Source: an uncultured Bacteroidales bacterium
Lineage (GTDB): Bacteria > Bacteroidota > Bacteroidia > Bacteroidales > Bacteroidaceae
Length of the DNA: 64,000 bases
NCBI GenBank assembly: GCA_902779085.1
Contig: CACYZY010000004.1
Coordinates: 62,001 to 126,000 of the forward strand
Reading direction: 5' to 3'
Position 1 is the stretch's first letter. Each line of letters begins with the position of its first letter. Shown here in pieces: positions 9,350 to 16,988 of this stretch. The translations under genes and the position numbers were made by a program. Under the pieces are notes generated by a model. It was not told the DNA's origin. It did not search any database and saw only the letters and a program-made list of their open reading frames with translations.

Positions 9350-9410
9350 AAAATTGGTAGATAGCTATGCTTTTTGTGTACTATATATACAAATAGTAGT
9401 CGTAACTTTG
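9350..9410 (+). promoter_or_regulatory. Divergent promoter region with shared boxes
   Basis: The -7 element TAACTTTG is at 9403-9410. The box AAAATTGGTAGATA (9350-9363) and the stretch AGTAGTCGTAACTTTGCA (9395-9412) both recur, with one mismatch in the first box, upstream of the exported PNPOx gene at 22833. The first box is a candidate AraC-type binding site; this is inference from repetition only. Confidence 0.5.
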
Positions 9411-9438
9411 CAAACAGAAACTCATAATGTATTTTACG

Positions 9439-10587
9439 ATGAAGAAATTATTATTTGCATTGCTCGTGACCTCAATGTTCACTGCATGCCAAAACAACGG
9501 AAGCAACAATCAAATCAATGAAAGTATGAATACAAAACTGCAACTTTCTCAGGAGTGGGACAAGACATTCCCAAAGAGTGACAAAGTGGATCATAAGAAA
9601 GTAACGTTCCACAATCGTTATGGCATTGAACTAGCTGCTGATATGTACACGCCCAAGAATGCTGAGGGCAAGTTGGCGGCTATCGCTGTTAGTGGACCTT
9701 TCGGTGCTGTAAAGGAACAATCAAGCGGTCTTTATGCCCAACACATGGCGGAGCGTGGTTTTATTGCTATCGCCTTCGATCCTTCATTTACAGGTGAGAG
9801 CGGCGGCGAACCTCGTCGTATGGCATCGCCTGACATCAATACAGAAGATTTTCTAGCTGCTGTTGATTTCCTTTCTATTCAGGACAATGTGGATGCTGAG
9901 CGTATCGGAATCATAGGCATCTGCGGCTTTGGTGGTATGGCAGTGAATGCTGCTGCTATTGATCCTCGCATAAAAGGTGCCGTAGCTATGACCATGTATG
10001 ACATGAGCAAGGTGAATGCTGAGGGTTATTTTGGAAGCGAGGATAGTCCTGCTCAACGTATGGCGAGTCGCAAAGCCATAGCCGCACAACGTACTGTCGA
10101 CTACAAGGCAGGCATTTACCAGCGTGCTGGTGGTGTGGTTGACCCCCTACCAGATGACGCTCCATGGTTTGTGAAAGACTATTATGCCTATTACAAAACA
10201 GAGCGTGGCTATCACGAGCGAAGTGGCAACTCTAATGACGGATGGAATACAATTGGATGTCAATCTTTTATGAATCAACCATTGTTAGCCTGGGCCCATG
10301 AGATAGAGAATCCAGTGCTGCTCATTCATGGCGAGAAAGCTCACTCACGCTATTTCTCGGAGTATGCCTTCGAGAAGATGACCGGTAAGAAGCCATTCAA
10401 CTCTTCCGTTGCCGAATGTGCCACTGCCAATGAAATTCCCACTGGTAAATACGCTGGCTCGTATAAGGAGGGCAACAAAGAACTCCTTGTCATCCCTGGT
10501 GCATCTCATGTTGACCTATACGACGATGTGGCTGGAGTTATTCCTTATGACAAAATCGAATCATTCTTCAATGATAATCTAAAATAA
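9439..10587 (+). CDS. Alpha/beta-hydrolase lipoprotein (dienelactone-hydrolase-like)
   Basis: A 382-residue envelope hydrolase. The lipobox SMFTAC (Cys17) marks a lipoprotein, so start 9439 is preferred over ATG 9427. The nucleophile elbow reads GICGFGG, giving Cys162 in place of serine, as in dienelactone hydrolases. The acid and base are probably in the C-terminal part (LLIHGEKAHSR and GASHVDLYD, the latter holding His and Asp). Substrate is unknown. It is transcribed away from an AraC gene and is followed after 2 nt by the cyclophilin-like lipoprotein gene. Confidence 0.82.
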   Translation: MKKLLFALLVTSMFTACQNNGSNNQINESMNTKLQLSQEWDKTFPKSDKVDHKKVTFHNRYGIELAADMYTPKNAEGKLAAIAVSGPFGAVKEQSSGLYAQHMAERGFIAIAFDPSFTGESGGEPRRMASPDINTEDFLAAVDFLSIQDNVDAERIGIIGICGFGGMAVNAAAIDPRIKGAVAMTMYDMSKVNAEGYFGSEDSPAQRMASRKAIAAQRTVDYKAGIYQRAGGVVDPLPDDAPWFVKDYYAYYKTERGYHERSGNSNDGWNTIGCQSFMNQPLLAWAHEIENPVLLIHGEKAHSRYFSEYAFEKMTGKKPFNSSVAECATANEIPTGKYAGSYKEGNKELLVIPGASHVDLYDDVAGVIPYDKIESFFNDNLK

Positions 10588-10589
10588 CC

Positions 10590-11075
10590 ATGAGGAACTT
10601 TCTGCTAACGCTGATAGCTTTGATTTTCGCCAGTTGCTCTTCTGATAACGTAATTTTGGCGGAGCCAACATCTGGCAACGAGATAAAGAAAGAAACAAAG
10701 GAAACCTCTAGCACTATGACGATCAATATAACTATCGACAACGTGACTCACGAAGTGAAACTTGTTGACAATGTTGCCACGCAAGCCCTGTATGCGAAAC
10801 TGAAGGAAGGTACTGTTAGTGTGTCGCTCAACACTAACGCCAATTTTGAAATCTGGGGAGCACTGGGATTCTCATTGCCTACGGCCAACGAAAACATCAA
10901 CGGACAACCGGGCGATGTTGTGCTTTATAACGGTAGTAATATCTGCATCTTTTATGGCAGCAACTCATATAGCTACACTCGTTTAGGAAAAATCGACGGT
11001 CTCTCTGCCGATGAACTGAAAACCTTCTTAAAAGGTGGGCAGAACAACATTTCTGTTAAGCTATCGCTCCCTTGA
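10590..11075 (+). CDS. Cyclophilin-like fold lipoprotein
   Basis: A 161-residue protein with lipobox FASC (Cys16). Residues ~45-160 match the compact cyclophilin-like domain found in many small bacterial proteins: MTINITIDN, WGALGFSLP, PGDVVLYNGSNICIFYGSNS and the final KLS strand. Enzymatic prolyl-isomerase activity is not established for this group. It starts 2 nt after the hydrolase stop, so the two are cotranscribed and possibly translationally coupled; a shared role at the outer membrane is likely but unknown. Confidence 0.8.
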   Translation: MRNFLLTLIALIFASCSSDNVILAEPTSGNEIKKETKETSSTMTINITIDNVTHEVKLVDNVATQALYAKLKEGTVSVSLNTNANFEIWGALGFSLPTANENINGQPGDVVLYNGSNICIFYGSNSYSYTRLGKIDGLSADELKTFLKGGQNNISVKLSLP

Positions 11076-11189
11076 GCGACAGCATCACTTAATATGCATA
11101 TACCAGTTCATACTTTTCATATAGCCTTGCAAACTATTTATATAACTTGCAAAAGAGAATCGTCTGATTGCATCTACCAGATAATAGCG

Positions 11190-11558
11190 TTAATCCTTCT
11201 CTAAGTAATCAAATAGATTGATGGTACCTGCTTCGCTCTCGATATTAAGTGTAGGAACATACTCTACCATTCTTGTAGAACCACTTGCTTTATCAACATA
11301 GAAATACACCAATGCGCCTGTATAACTGCGAAACACCACCTGATACTCAGATTCTTTCTCTTCTCCCATCTCTACATTCATAATAGAGGGGTTATCTTTT
11401 GCTATACTCCAGTCATACTCACTATGACAATAGTTGTTAACTCCTTCATAGGCCATTTCTGCCGTTATTTCAGTAGACTGCATCGAGCCCGTCTTGCTAT
11501 TATGGCATGAGCATAAAAACAAAACTACAAATACGATTGATAATGTTATATGTTTCAT
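11190..11558 (-). CDS. Small lipoprotein of unknown function
   Basis: Start 11558 is chosen because it places the hydrophobic stretch HITLSIVFVVLFLCSC at the N-terminus with a lipobox (LCSC). The longer frame overlaps the upstream gene. The mature part (~105 residues) has a VVFRSYTGALVYFYVDKASG strand pair resembling a PepSY-like or nuclear-transport-factor-like turn, but I cannot name a family. It is 19 nt downstream of the YqiA-like gene and probably the last gene of that operon. Confidence 0.72.
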   Translation of the reverse strand: MKHITLSIVFVVLFLCSCHNSKTGSMQSTEITAEMAYEGVNNYCHSEYDWSIAKDNPSIMNVEMGEEKESEYQVVFRSYTGALVYFYVDKASGSTRMVEYVPTLNIESEAGTINLFDYLEKD

Positions 11559-11577
11559 ATGTTTAGGTTTTAATAAC

Positions 11578-12186
11578 TTAATGCGTATGTGATTCATTCC
11601 TTGCAAGTAGCAGTTTTTCTGCTAAAGGTACATACCAATTACGGACTTCCTCTGCCGTAGGGGTATGACCTCCAGGGAAGTGGTACGACTGGTTATAGTG
11701 TTCCAAAAAGAGTGGTTCAAAGTGTGCCAGCGTATCCTGTTCGCCAAACAAGCCCCAGATTCGGTCATTGTATACAGGGTTGCAGTTGTCGAACTGAATA
11801 GCCTCTAACTCAGCAAACTCATTAATTAAAGTTTCGTCAATGACAAACTTTTGGTGACCGTCCTTTCTTGGCGACTTGTACTGGTGCTCCCCTATACGTT
11901 GCTTTAAGAATGCAGTCATCTGGAAATGAGGATTGCCCAACAATGCAGGGATGCCAACGAGGGGTGCTATCATCTGACCATAGAACGAGCCACAACTGTT
12001 ACCTATCAAAAGATCTGGCTGCTCATGGTCTATCATCTCACGGATGAAGCAGATAGCTTCCTTAGGATGCATAGGCAAATCGGGTGTAAGCACCTTTGCC
12101 CGCCCATCGAAACACTCTCGGAAAGCCAATGCTGGTACACACTGTCCGCTAGCATAGAATCCGTGAAGGAACAATATCTTTTTCAT
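11578..12186 (-). CDS. YqiA/YcfP-type alpha/beta hydrolase
   Basis: A 202-residue cytosolic hydrolase of the YqiA/UPF0227 group. ILFLHGFYASGQ is the oxyanion-loop strand, GNSCGSFYG is the nucleophile elbow (Ser64), and GGHTPTAEE near the C-terminus supplies the histidine. Family members act as small-ester hydrolases; the physiological substrate is unknown. Start 12186 overlaps the stop of the upstream GNAT gene by 4 nt (ATGA type), indicating translational coupling. Confidence 0.82.
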   Translation of the reverse strand: MKKILFLHGFYASGQCVPALAFRECFDGRAKVLTPDLPMHPKEAICFIREMIDHEQPDLLIGNSCGSFYGQMIAPLVGIPALLGNPHFQMTAFLKQRIGEHQYKSPRKDGHQKFVIDETLINEFAELEAIQFDNCNPVYNDRIWGLFGEQDTLAHFEPLFLEHYNQSYHFPGGHTPTAEEVRNWYVPLAEKLLLARNESHTH

Positions 12187-12641
12187 TCTTTTGTCCAAGT
12201 CATTTTAATATGGGGAATACCATCAAGCATGAAAGTGTCAGACGACTGCTCAAATCCAACACTTTCATAGAAACCCTTTGCATATTCCTGTGCCTCAATA
12301 TCAATGCGTTTCGCACCGAAATATTCTATAGCAGCATCAATAGCATGAAGCATGATTTGCTTGCCATAACCTTTGCCTCGTTCGGTAGTGACAACTCTGC
12401 CGATAGAAATTTCCTGCATATGAGTTCCTGCAGGACACACCCGAGCCACAGCAATGGTTTTACCTTCTGAAGTCAACCATAAATGAATGGACTCCTGATC
12501 ATCGCCGTCCATATCCTGATAGGCACAATTCTGCTCCACCACAAAGACTTCGCTACGCACCCTCAGGAGTTCGTAAAGCTCATCCACAGTCAGTTCTTTG
12601 AACGATTTCTTGTGCAATACCAATTGTTGCTCAATGCCCAT
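12183..12641 (-). CDS. ElaA-like GNAT family N-acetyltransferase
   Basis: A 152-residue GNAT protein. LRVRSEVFVVEQNCAYQDMDG is characteristic of the ElaA branch, and the acetyl-CoA loop reads RGKGYGKQIM. Target unknown. Start 12641 is chosen because the longer frame runs upstream through a TACCTTTG promoter element (12660-12667, minus strand). It heads an operon with the YqiA-like hydrolase and the small lipoprotein. Confidence 0.85.
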   Translation of the reverse strand: MGIEQQLVLHKKSFKELTVDELYELLRVRSEVFVVEQNCAYQDMDGDDQESIHLWLTSEGKTIAVARVCPAGTHMQEISIGRVVTTERGKGYGKQIMLHAIDAAIEYFGAKRIDIEAQEYAKGFYESVGFEQSSDTFMLDGIPHIKMTWTKE

Positions 12642-12659
12642 GCGATAATAATTTACTTG

Positions 12660-12667
12660 CAAAGGTA
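12660..12667 (-). promoter_or_regulatory. -7 element TACCTTTG for the ElaA-YqiA-lipoprotein operon
   Basis: TACCTTTG reads on the minus strand 18 nt upstream of the chosen GNAT start. Confidence 0.65.
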
Positions 12668-12742
12668 CTCTTTTTGCTCGATTATTCGTAATTATGTATT
12701 CAATAATTACATCTGTTGATACTTGGCATAACAAAAAATGTA

Positions 12743-14911
12743 TTACAACTGTATAGGTAACACAATCTTGAAAGTGATATTGCGCCCCATGTTAAAGACA
12801 CCTCTGCGACCAGTAACCACATTCTCATCAGCATATTTTAGTCGGCTCAAGTGGTTCTGATAGGCTTTATTCAAAAGGTTATCAGCAGTAACATACAGTT
12901 CGGCAATCTTTTTGCCTTTCACCTGAATATCAGTGCCAGCAGAAAGACTGAGCAAAGTATAACCTGGCGTTTCAGTTTCTGTATCATCAGCGCTGTATAT
13001 ATGCGTCTGTTTCAAATAACAGTCAAGTCCTGCAGCTACATACAGATTGTTAAATAACAAGCGATGTACCGCTCCCATCATATGGTGATGATTGACAGTA
13101 GTGTGCGAATGATGGAAAAGTTCCCACTTTAGTTCCGATGACCAGCGAGGAGCCGGTGTGAAAGGAAGATACTTCTTGTCGGCACTGGCATGCATCAACT
13201 GGGCATCAACATTCGAGAAGGAATTGGAGAAATGGATAGAATGAACAGGATGGAAGTCAATACCTGCCTCGAAACCCAACAATCGCGCATCACCCTGCGT
13301 ATAGGCGTAAGTGAGGTAGCCCTCTTCTATCTCTTGATTCAATCTATGGGTGAAGATATAGTTGTTTATCCGATTGGCAAAAAGTGCCACCTGTGCAGAA
13401 ACATATTGCGAGGTAAAGTCGAGCCCCAGGTCAGCCTGCAAACTATATTCTGCCTTCAGTTGCTGATTACCTAATTCGTATCTGATGGAGCCCTCGTGAA
13501 CGCCATTGGAAGCCAACTCGCTCATATTTGGTGTACGGAAACCACGTGCAAGGTTTAAACGCACGTTTAAATGCTCATTGATGTTATAGACAGCACCAAT
13601 GCTACCCGTCAAACCATTAAAGTTGCGAGAGAAATCATTGAAGCGTTTATTACCATCTTCTATAAGTTCATTCCCATGCAACCTTCGGTAATCGTAGCGT
13701 ACACCTCCATTCAATGTCCAACGATTACCGATGTTTTTTGTAGCTGTAGCATAGATGCCGAAATCAAACAGATGATAGTCTGGAATCAAGTACTCTTCAC
13801 CCTCATTGCCCGATTTCTGATACATACCGCCAATGCCCGTAGAAAATTTCCATCCATTCCTCTCGTTAGTAACATAACGCAGGTCATAGGTCAGCGTATG
13901 CAGTTTGAAATACAATTCGTATTCATCAGCTGACTCCTCGAATTCCTGACGTCTGTTTTGCTGATAACCTATAATTGCTTTTATGTTTCCAGAATGCAAA
14001 TTGAACGAATTATCCCAAACCAGTTTGTAGTGTTTCACTTGCTGGAAGGGCAGAGACTTGCCATACTGGTGCGCCGACCAACCCTCAGCATGCTCCAGTT
14101 CACCAGTTTCAGAGTCACGTTCACCTTCCACGATGCCTGGGGTCAGATGATAAGCCGTCCATATAAGGCGCGAGTGCCCCCAAGCTTTATTGAGTCCCAA
14201 CATCAGTCTTCCTGCACGTTCACGAAACTGCGAACCAGGCACATAGCCGTCATACTTATTCTTAAATGAATGAGCCATCTTATCACTATAACGGGCATCC
14301 CACACAAGACCTTTCTGGTTACCGGCTATAGACAGGTTGTAGCCAAAGAGGCCATTGTTGGTCTGGTACTCCGAACTCACATTGGCACGCATCTCACCTT
14401 CTGCAAGTGTGGGTTGTGCATGAAGGATAACCACACCCGCCATCGCATCCGAGCCATACATCAGCGAGGCAGGACCTTTTAAGATTTCTACTGAGTTGAC
14501 ACTACTGCCATCAACTTCCACTCCATGCTCGTCACCCCACTGCTGACCTTCCTGGCGCACCCCTTCACTCATCACTACCACACGGTTATAGCCCAGTCCT
14601 CGGATAATGGGCTTTGAGATACTGCCACCCGTCGTCAACTGGCTGACACCAGGCTGGTGACTGATGGCATCAATGATATTGGTTGATGCCGTAGAACGTA
14701 ATTCTTGTGGTGTGACAACACTGATGGGAGCTGTTGAGTATTTCAACTTAGTATCGCCCGTAACACCTGTTACCGTAACTTCGTTTAGATTCAGATGGCG
14801 GAAGAAAACATCCGTAGAATCTTCCGCATGTTGATGTATCTTTACATCATCTTGAGCTGCCACCGCCATGCATATACACAGCAATGGCAGAATGATATAT
14901 GTTGTTTTCAT
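12743..14911 (-). CDS. TonB-dependent outer-membrane receptor
   Basis: A 722-residue receptor with a signal peptide (cleavage near VAAQ). The plug domain spans ~40-170 with the conserved IRGLGYNRVVVMSEGVRQ segment and the VEILKGPASLMYGSDAMAGV motif; the remainder is a 22-strand barrel ending in FKIVLPIQL, close to an aromatic/leucine-terminal strand. An extracellular loop is His-rich (FHHSHTTVNHHHMMG), suggesting transition-metal or metallophore binding. The small His/Cys-rich protein gene immediately upstream supports a metal role. Start 14911 is chosen for the signal peptide. Substrate is inferred, not shown. Confidence 0.9.
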   Translation of the reverse strand: MKTTYIILPLLCICMAVAAQDDVKIHQHAEDSTDVFFRHLNLNEVTVTGVTGDTKLKYSTAPISVVTPQELRSTASTNIIDAISHQPGVSQLTTGGSISKPIIRGLGYNRVVVMSEGVRQEGQQWGDEHGVEVDGSSVNSVEILKGPASLMYGSDAMAGVVILHAQPTLAEGEMRANVSSEYQTNNGLFGYNLSIAGNQKGLVWDARYSDKMAHSFKNKYDGYVPGSQFRERAGRLMLGLNKAWGHSRLIWTAYHLTPGIVEGERDSETGELEHAEGWSAHQYGKSLPFQQVKHYKLVWDNSFNLHSGNIKAIIGYQQNRRQEFEESADEYELYFKLHTLTYDLRYVTNERNGWKFSTGIGGMYQKSGNEGEEYLIPDYHLFDFGIYATATKNIGNRWTLNGGVRYDYRRLHGNELIEDGNKRFNDFSRNFNGLTGSIGAVYNINEHLNVRLNLARGFRTPNMSELASNGVHEGSIRYELGNQQLKAEYSLQADLGLDFTSQYVSAQVALFANRINNYIFTHRLNQEIEEGYLTYAYTQGDARLLGFEAGIDFHPVHSIHFSNSFSNVDAQLMHASADKKYLPFTPAPRWSSELKWELFHHSHTTVNHHHMMGAVHRLLFNNLYVAAGLDCYLKQTHIYSADDTETETPGYTLLSLSAGTDIQVKGKKIAELYVTADNLLNKAYQNHLSRLKYADENVVTGRRGVFNMGRNITFKIVLPIQL

Positions 14912-14961
14912 TCTGTGATTAATATAATGGAAAAATAATGTATGTAATATTTCGGTGAATA

Positions 14962-15309
14962 TCAGAGAGACGGAGGTCCCCGTGTTACGATGATGCCACA
15001 GCAAGCAGCATGATAGCCACAAAACAACTGGGCCAGGTATTCCTTACATACATGATAATATACTGATACAGCTACCACTGCAGCTGTAATCATGGTGAGC
15101 GTCAGAAACTGGCATAGCACACAATCATGTGTCAACAATGAGGTCTGCATCAGGTGACCCTGACAACTGTGATGCACGCAATCGGTGCATTCCGTTGCGG
15201 TTACCGAAACACTTTCCTCATGCACATGAAGCGACGACAAAAGTAGCATTGGAACAAAAACTGCCAATAGCCACCAGGAGATAAGATGTCGTTTCTTCAT
15301 CAAATTCAT
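14962..15309 (-). CDS. Small His/Cys-rich membrane protein paired with the TonB receptor
   Basis: A 115-residue protein with an N-terminal hydrophobic segment (ISWWLLAVFVPMLLLSS), an extracytoplasmic part holding LHVHEE, CTDCVHHSCQGH and HDCVLCQF motifs, and a second hydrophobic segment. The dense His/Cys motifs point to metal binding. The long frame extending to 15723 is rejected since it crosses the promoter TAACTTTG (15315-15322, minus) just upstream of the chosen start. It precedes the TonB receptor by 50 nt, so the pair is probably a metal-uptake operon. A start at 15300 is also possible. Confidence 0.72.
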   Translation of the reverse strand: MNLMKKRHLISWWLLAVFVPMLLLSSLHVHEESVSVTATECTDCVHHSCQGHLMQTSLLTHDCVLCQFLTLTMITAAVVAVSVYYHVCKEYLAQLFCGYHAACCGIIVTRGPPSL

Positions 15310-15314
15310 AGCTG

Positions 15315-15351
15315 CAAAGTTACACTTTCTGTTTAATATTTCATATTTTTG
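15315..15351. promoter_or_regulatory. Divergent promoters: TAACTTTG (-) and TATTTTTG (+)
   Basis: Two back-to-back -7 elements lie within 37 bp: TAACTTTG on the minus strand (15315-15322) for the metal-receptor operon and TATTTTTG on the plus strand (15344-15351) for the PNPOx gene. Confidence 0.55.
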
Positions 15352-15372
15352 CAGTATAAAATTAAACCTATT

Positions 15373-15882
15373 ATGAATTATACCATGAGTGAATTCCGCC
15401 TCATGAGACGCAAGCGCCAGGAGCTTGCACAGGAAGAAAGCATTACCATATTGCAGAAGGCAACGTCGGGCACTTTGGCCTTGCTGGGTGATAACGGATA
15501 CCCCTATGCTGTTCCCATTAGCTATGTCTATCACGAGGGGAAGCTCTATTTCCATAGTGCTGTCGAAGGCCATAAGGTAGATGCTATCCGCCAATGCGAC
15601 AAGGCCTCTTTCTGTGTCATTGAGCAAGATGAGGTGCACCCAGAGAGATACACTACCTTTTTCAGAAGCGTCATTGCTTTTGGCAAGATACACATCATAG
15701 AGGATGAAACAGAAAAGCTGCAAATGGCCCGTATGCTGGGTAACCGCTACAATCCAGATCAGGATGAAGCGCTACAAAAGGAGTTAGAAAACGGTCTCGC
15801 CCGTATGCTGATGATTCGCTTTGACATCGAGCATCTTACAGGCAAAGAAGCTAAAGAGTTAATGAATAAGCACCAACAATGA
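15373..15882 (+). CDS. Pyridoxamine 5'-phosphate oxidase family (NimA-like) flavoprotein
   Basis: A 169-residue FMN-binding split-barrel protein. The MRRKRQELAQEE start, GTLALLGDNGYPYAVPISYVYHEGKLYFHSA core and HKVDAIRQCDKASFCVI segment match the PNPOx subgroup that includes nitroimidazole-resistance NimA proteins. The reaction is unknown; FMN- or F420-dependent reduction is likely. Start 15373 is used because 15349 lies inside the TATTTTTG promoter. Its stop overlaps the next gene by 4 nt. Confidence 0.88.
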   Translation: MNYTMSEFRLMRRKRQELAQEESITILQKATSGTLALLGDNGYPYAVPISYVYHEGKLYFHSAVEGHKVDAIRQCDKASFCVIEQDEVHPERYTTFFRSVIAFGKIHIIEDETEKLQMARMLGNRYNPDQDEALQKELENGLARMLMIRFDIEHLTGKEAKELMNKHQQ

Positions 15883-16193
15883 CACAGCCAAAATTCATTA
15901 TTACCCTTGATGGCGTATTCCGACTCGGTATGGTCCATATGCATAAAGACTTGCTGAAGCCTGGTGACCAGTGTATCGGCGGAGGTTACTATCATTTCGA
16001 TTACATCTCCAATAGCCTCATCCTCGACCATACGTCTTACGACTACGGGGCACCCAAATGGCATTTGTTGGAAACCCTGAAGGTTCCATCAGTCTATCGG
16101 GGCTTGCGAATTATCTATCAGTATGATGACAGATACCACGAAGATTTCGATGTCAGCGAGGAACTGACAATCGAATTCTACGACTATGATTGA
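15879..16193 (+). CDS. Conserved hypothetical protein
   Basis: A 104-residue, soluble-looking protein with no signal peptide. It is rich in aromatic and acidic residues (GGGYYHFDYISN, IIYQYDDRYHEDFD). I do not recognise the family. The ATGA overlap with the preceding PNPOx gene means it is translationally coupled to it. The stop is 10 bp from the converging msrA stop. Confidence 0.75.
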   Translation: MTQPKFIITLDGVFRLGMVHMHKDLLKPGDQCIGGGYYHFDYISNSLILDHTSYDYGAPKWHLLETLKVPSVYRGLRIIYQYDDRYHEDFDVSEELTIEFYDYD

Positions 16194-16202
16194 TTATTCT
16201 GC

Positions 16203-16754
16203 TTAATCTCGTTTCGTTGCACTATACTTGGCAGAAGCACTCTTGGCAAACTCGAAGAGCGACTGAGGCAAATGGCAGTAGCCTGTAGGGTTCTTGTCAA
16301 GATAATCCTGATGATACTCCTCCGCTGTATAGAAATTCTTCAACGGTAACTTCTCCACTACCAATGTCTGATCGTAACGCAACTGTTCTTCGGCATATAC
16401 CTTCTCAATAACGGCCAAATCTTCAGCATCGGCATAATAAATACCCGTGCGATATCGAGTGCCCTCGTCGTGTCCCTGCTTGTTCAGACTGGTAGGGTCG
16501 ATAGCCTTGAAAAACATCTGCAACAGAAACTCAAGGTCCACCACCTGAGGATCGTACTTCACATGCACTGTTTCTGCAAAGCCAGTCTGGTCAGTATAAA
16601 CCTCCTTATATGTTGGGTTCTCCGTGTGTCCATTGGCAAAGCCCACTTCCGTTTCCACTACCCCCTCTATCTGCTTGAAAAAATGCTCTGTACCCCAAAA
16701 ACAACCACCAGCAAGGTAGATGTCTTTATACACTTTATTTACTTGATTATTCAT
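16203..16754 (-). CDS. msrA: Peptide-methionine (S)-S-oxide reductase
   Basis: A 183-residue MsrA that reduces methionine-S-sulfoxide in oxidised proteins. The catalytic motif GCFWGTEH contains Cys18, and the RYRTGIYY and EYHQDYLDKNPTGYC segments are diagnostic (the last Tyr-Cys could supply the resolving Cys). No signal peptide is present, so it is cytosolic. It stands alone as a single-gene unit converging on the PNPOx pair. Confidence 0.95.
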   Translation of the reverse strand: MNNQVNKVYKDIYLAGGCFWGTEHFFKQIEGVVETEVGFANGHTENPTYKEVYTDQTGFAETVHVKYDPQVVDLEFLLQMFFKAIDPTSLNKQGHDEGTRYRTGIYYADAEDLAVIEKVYAEEQLRYDQTLVVEKLPLKNFYTAEEYHQDYLDKNPTGYCHLPQSLFEFAKSASAKYSATKRD

Positions 16755-16911
16755 AATTTGTAGTTATTTGTTATTCTAATTATTTAACACATACATACCA
16801 ATAGTCGAGACAAAGTTATGAATAAACCGACAAACCACAAAATGAATAGGTTTGTTTTCTGCCGATAAAAACCAGCCAGGCTGCGAAACATAAAAAAAAC
16901 ACCATTAGAAT

Positions 16912-16943
16912 ATTGAATTATTAAATTCAATTCCATACCTTTG
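16912..16943 (+). promoter_or_regulatory. mscS promoter with internal inverted repeat
   Basis: TTG at 16913-16915 and TACCTTTG at 16936-16943 are separated by 20 nt, the canonical Bacteroidetes spacing. A perfect 8-bp inverted repeat (ATTGAATT-n4-AATTCAAT, 16912-16931) covers the -33 element and is a candidate operator. Confidence 0.6.
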
Positions 16944-16988
16944 CACTTTAAGAACTATTTTAGGAAGCCAAAATATTACTTCTTGGAT

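Noticed and set aside
15310-15723. Upstream extension of the His/Cys-rich small protein
   Set aside because: It runs antisense through the PNPOx gene and across a TAACTTTG promoter. The signal segment starts at 15309 or 15300.
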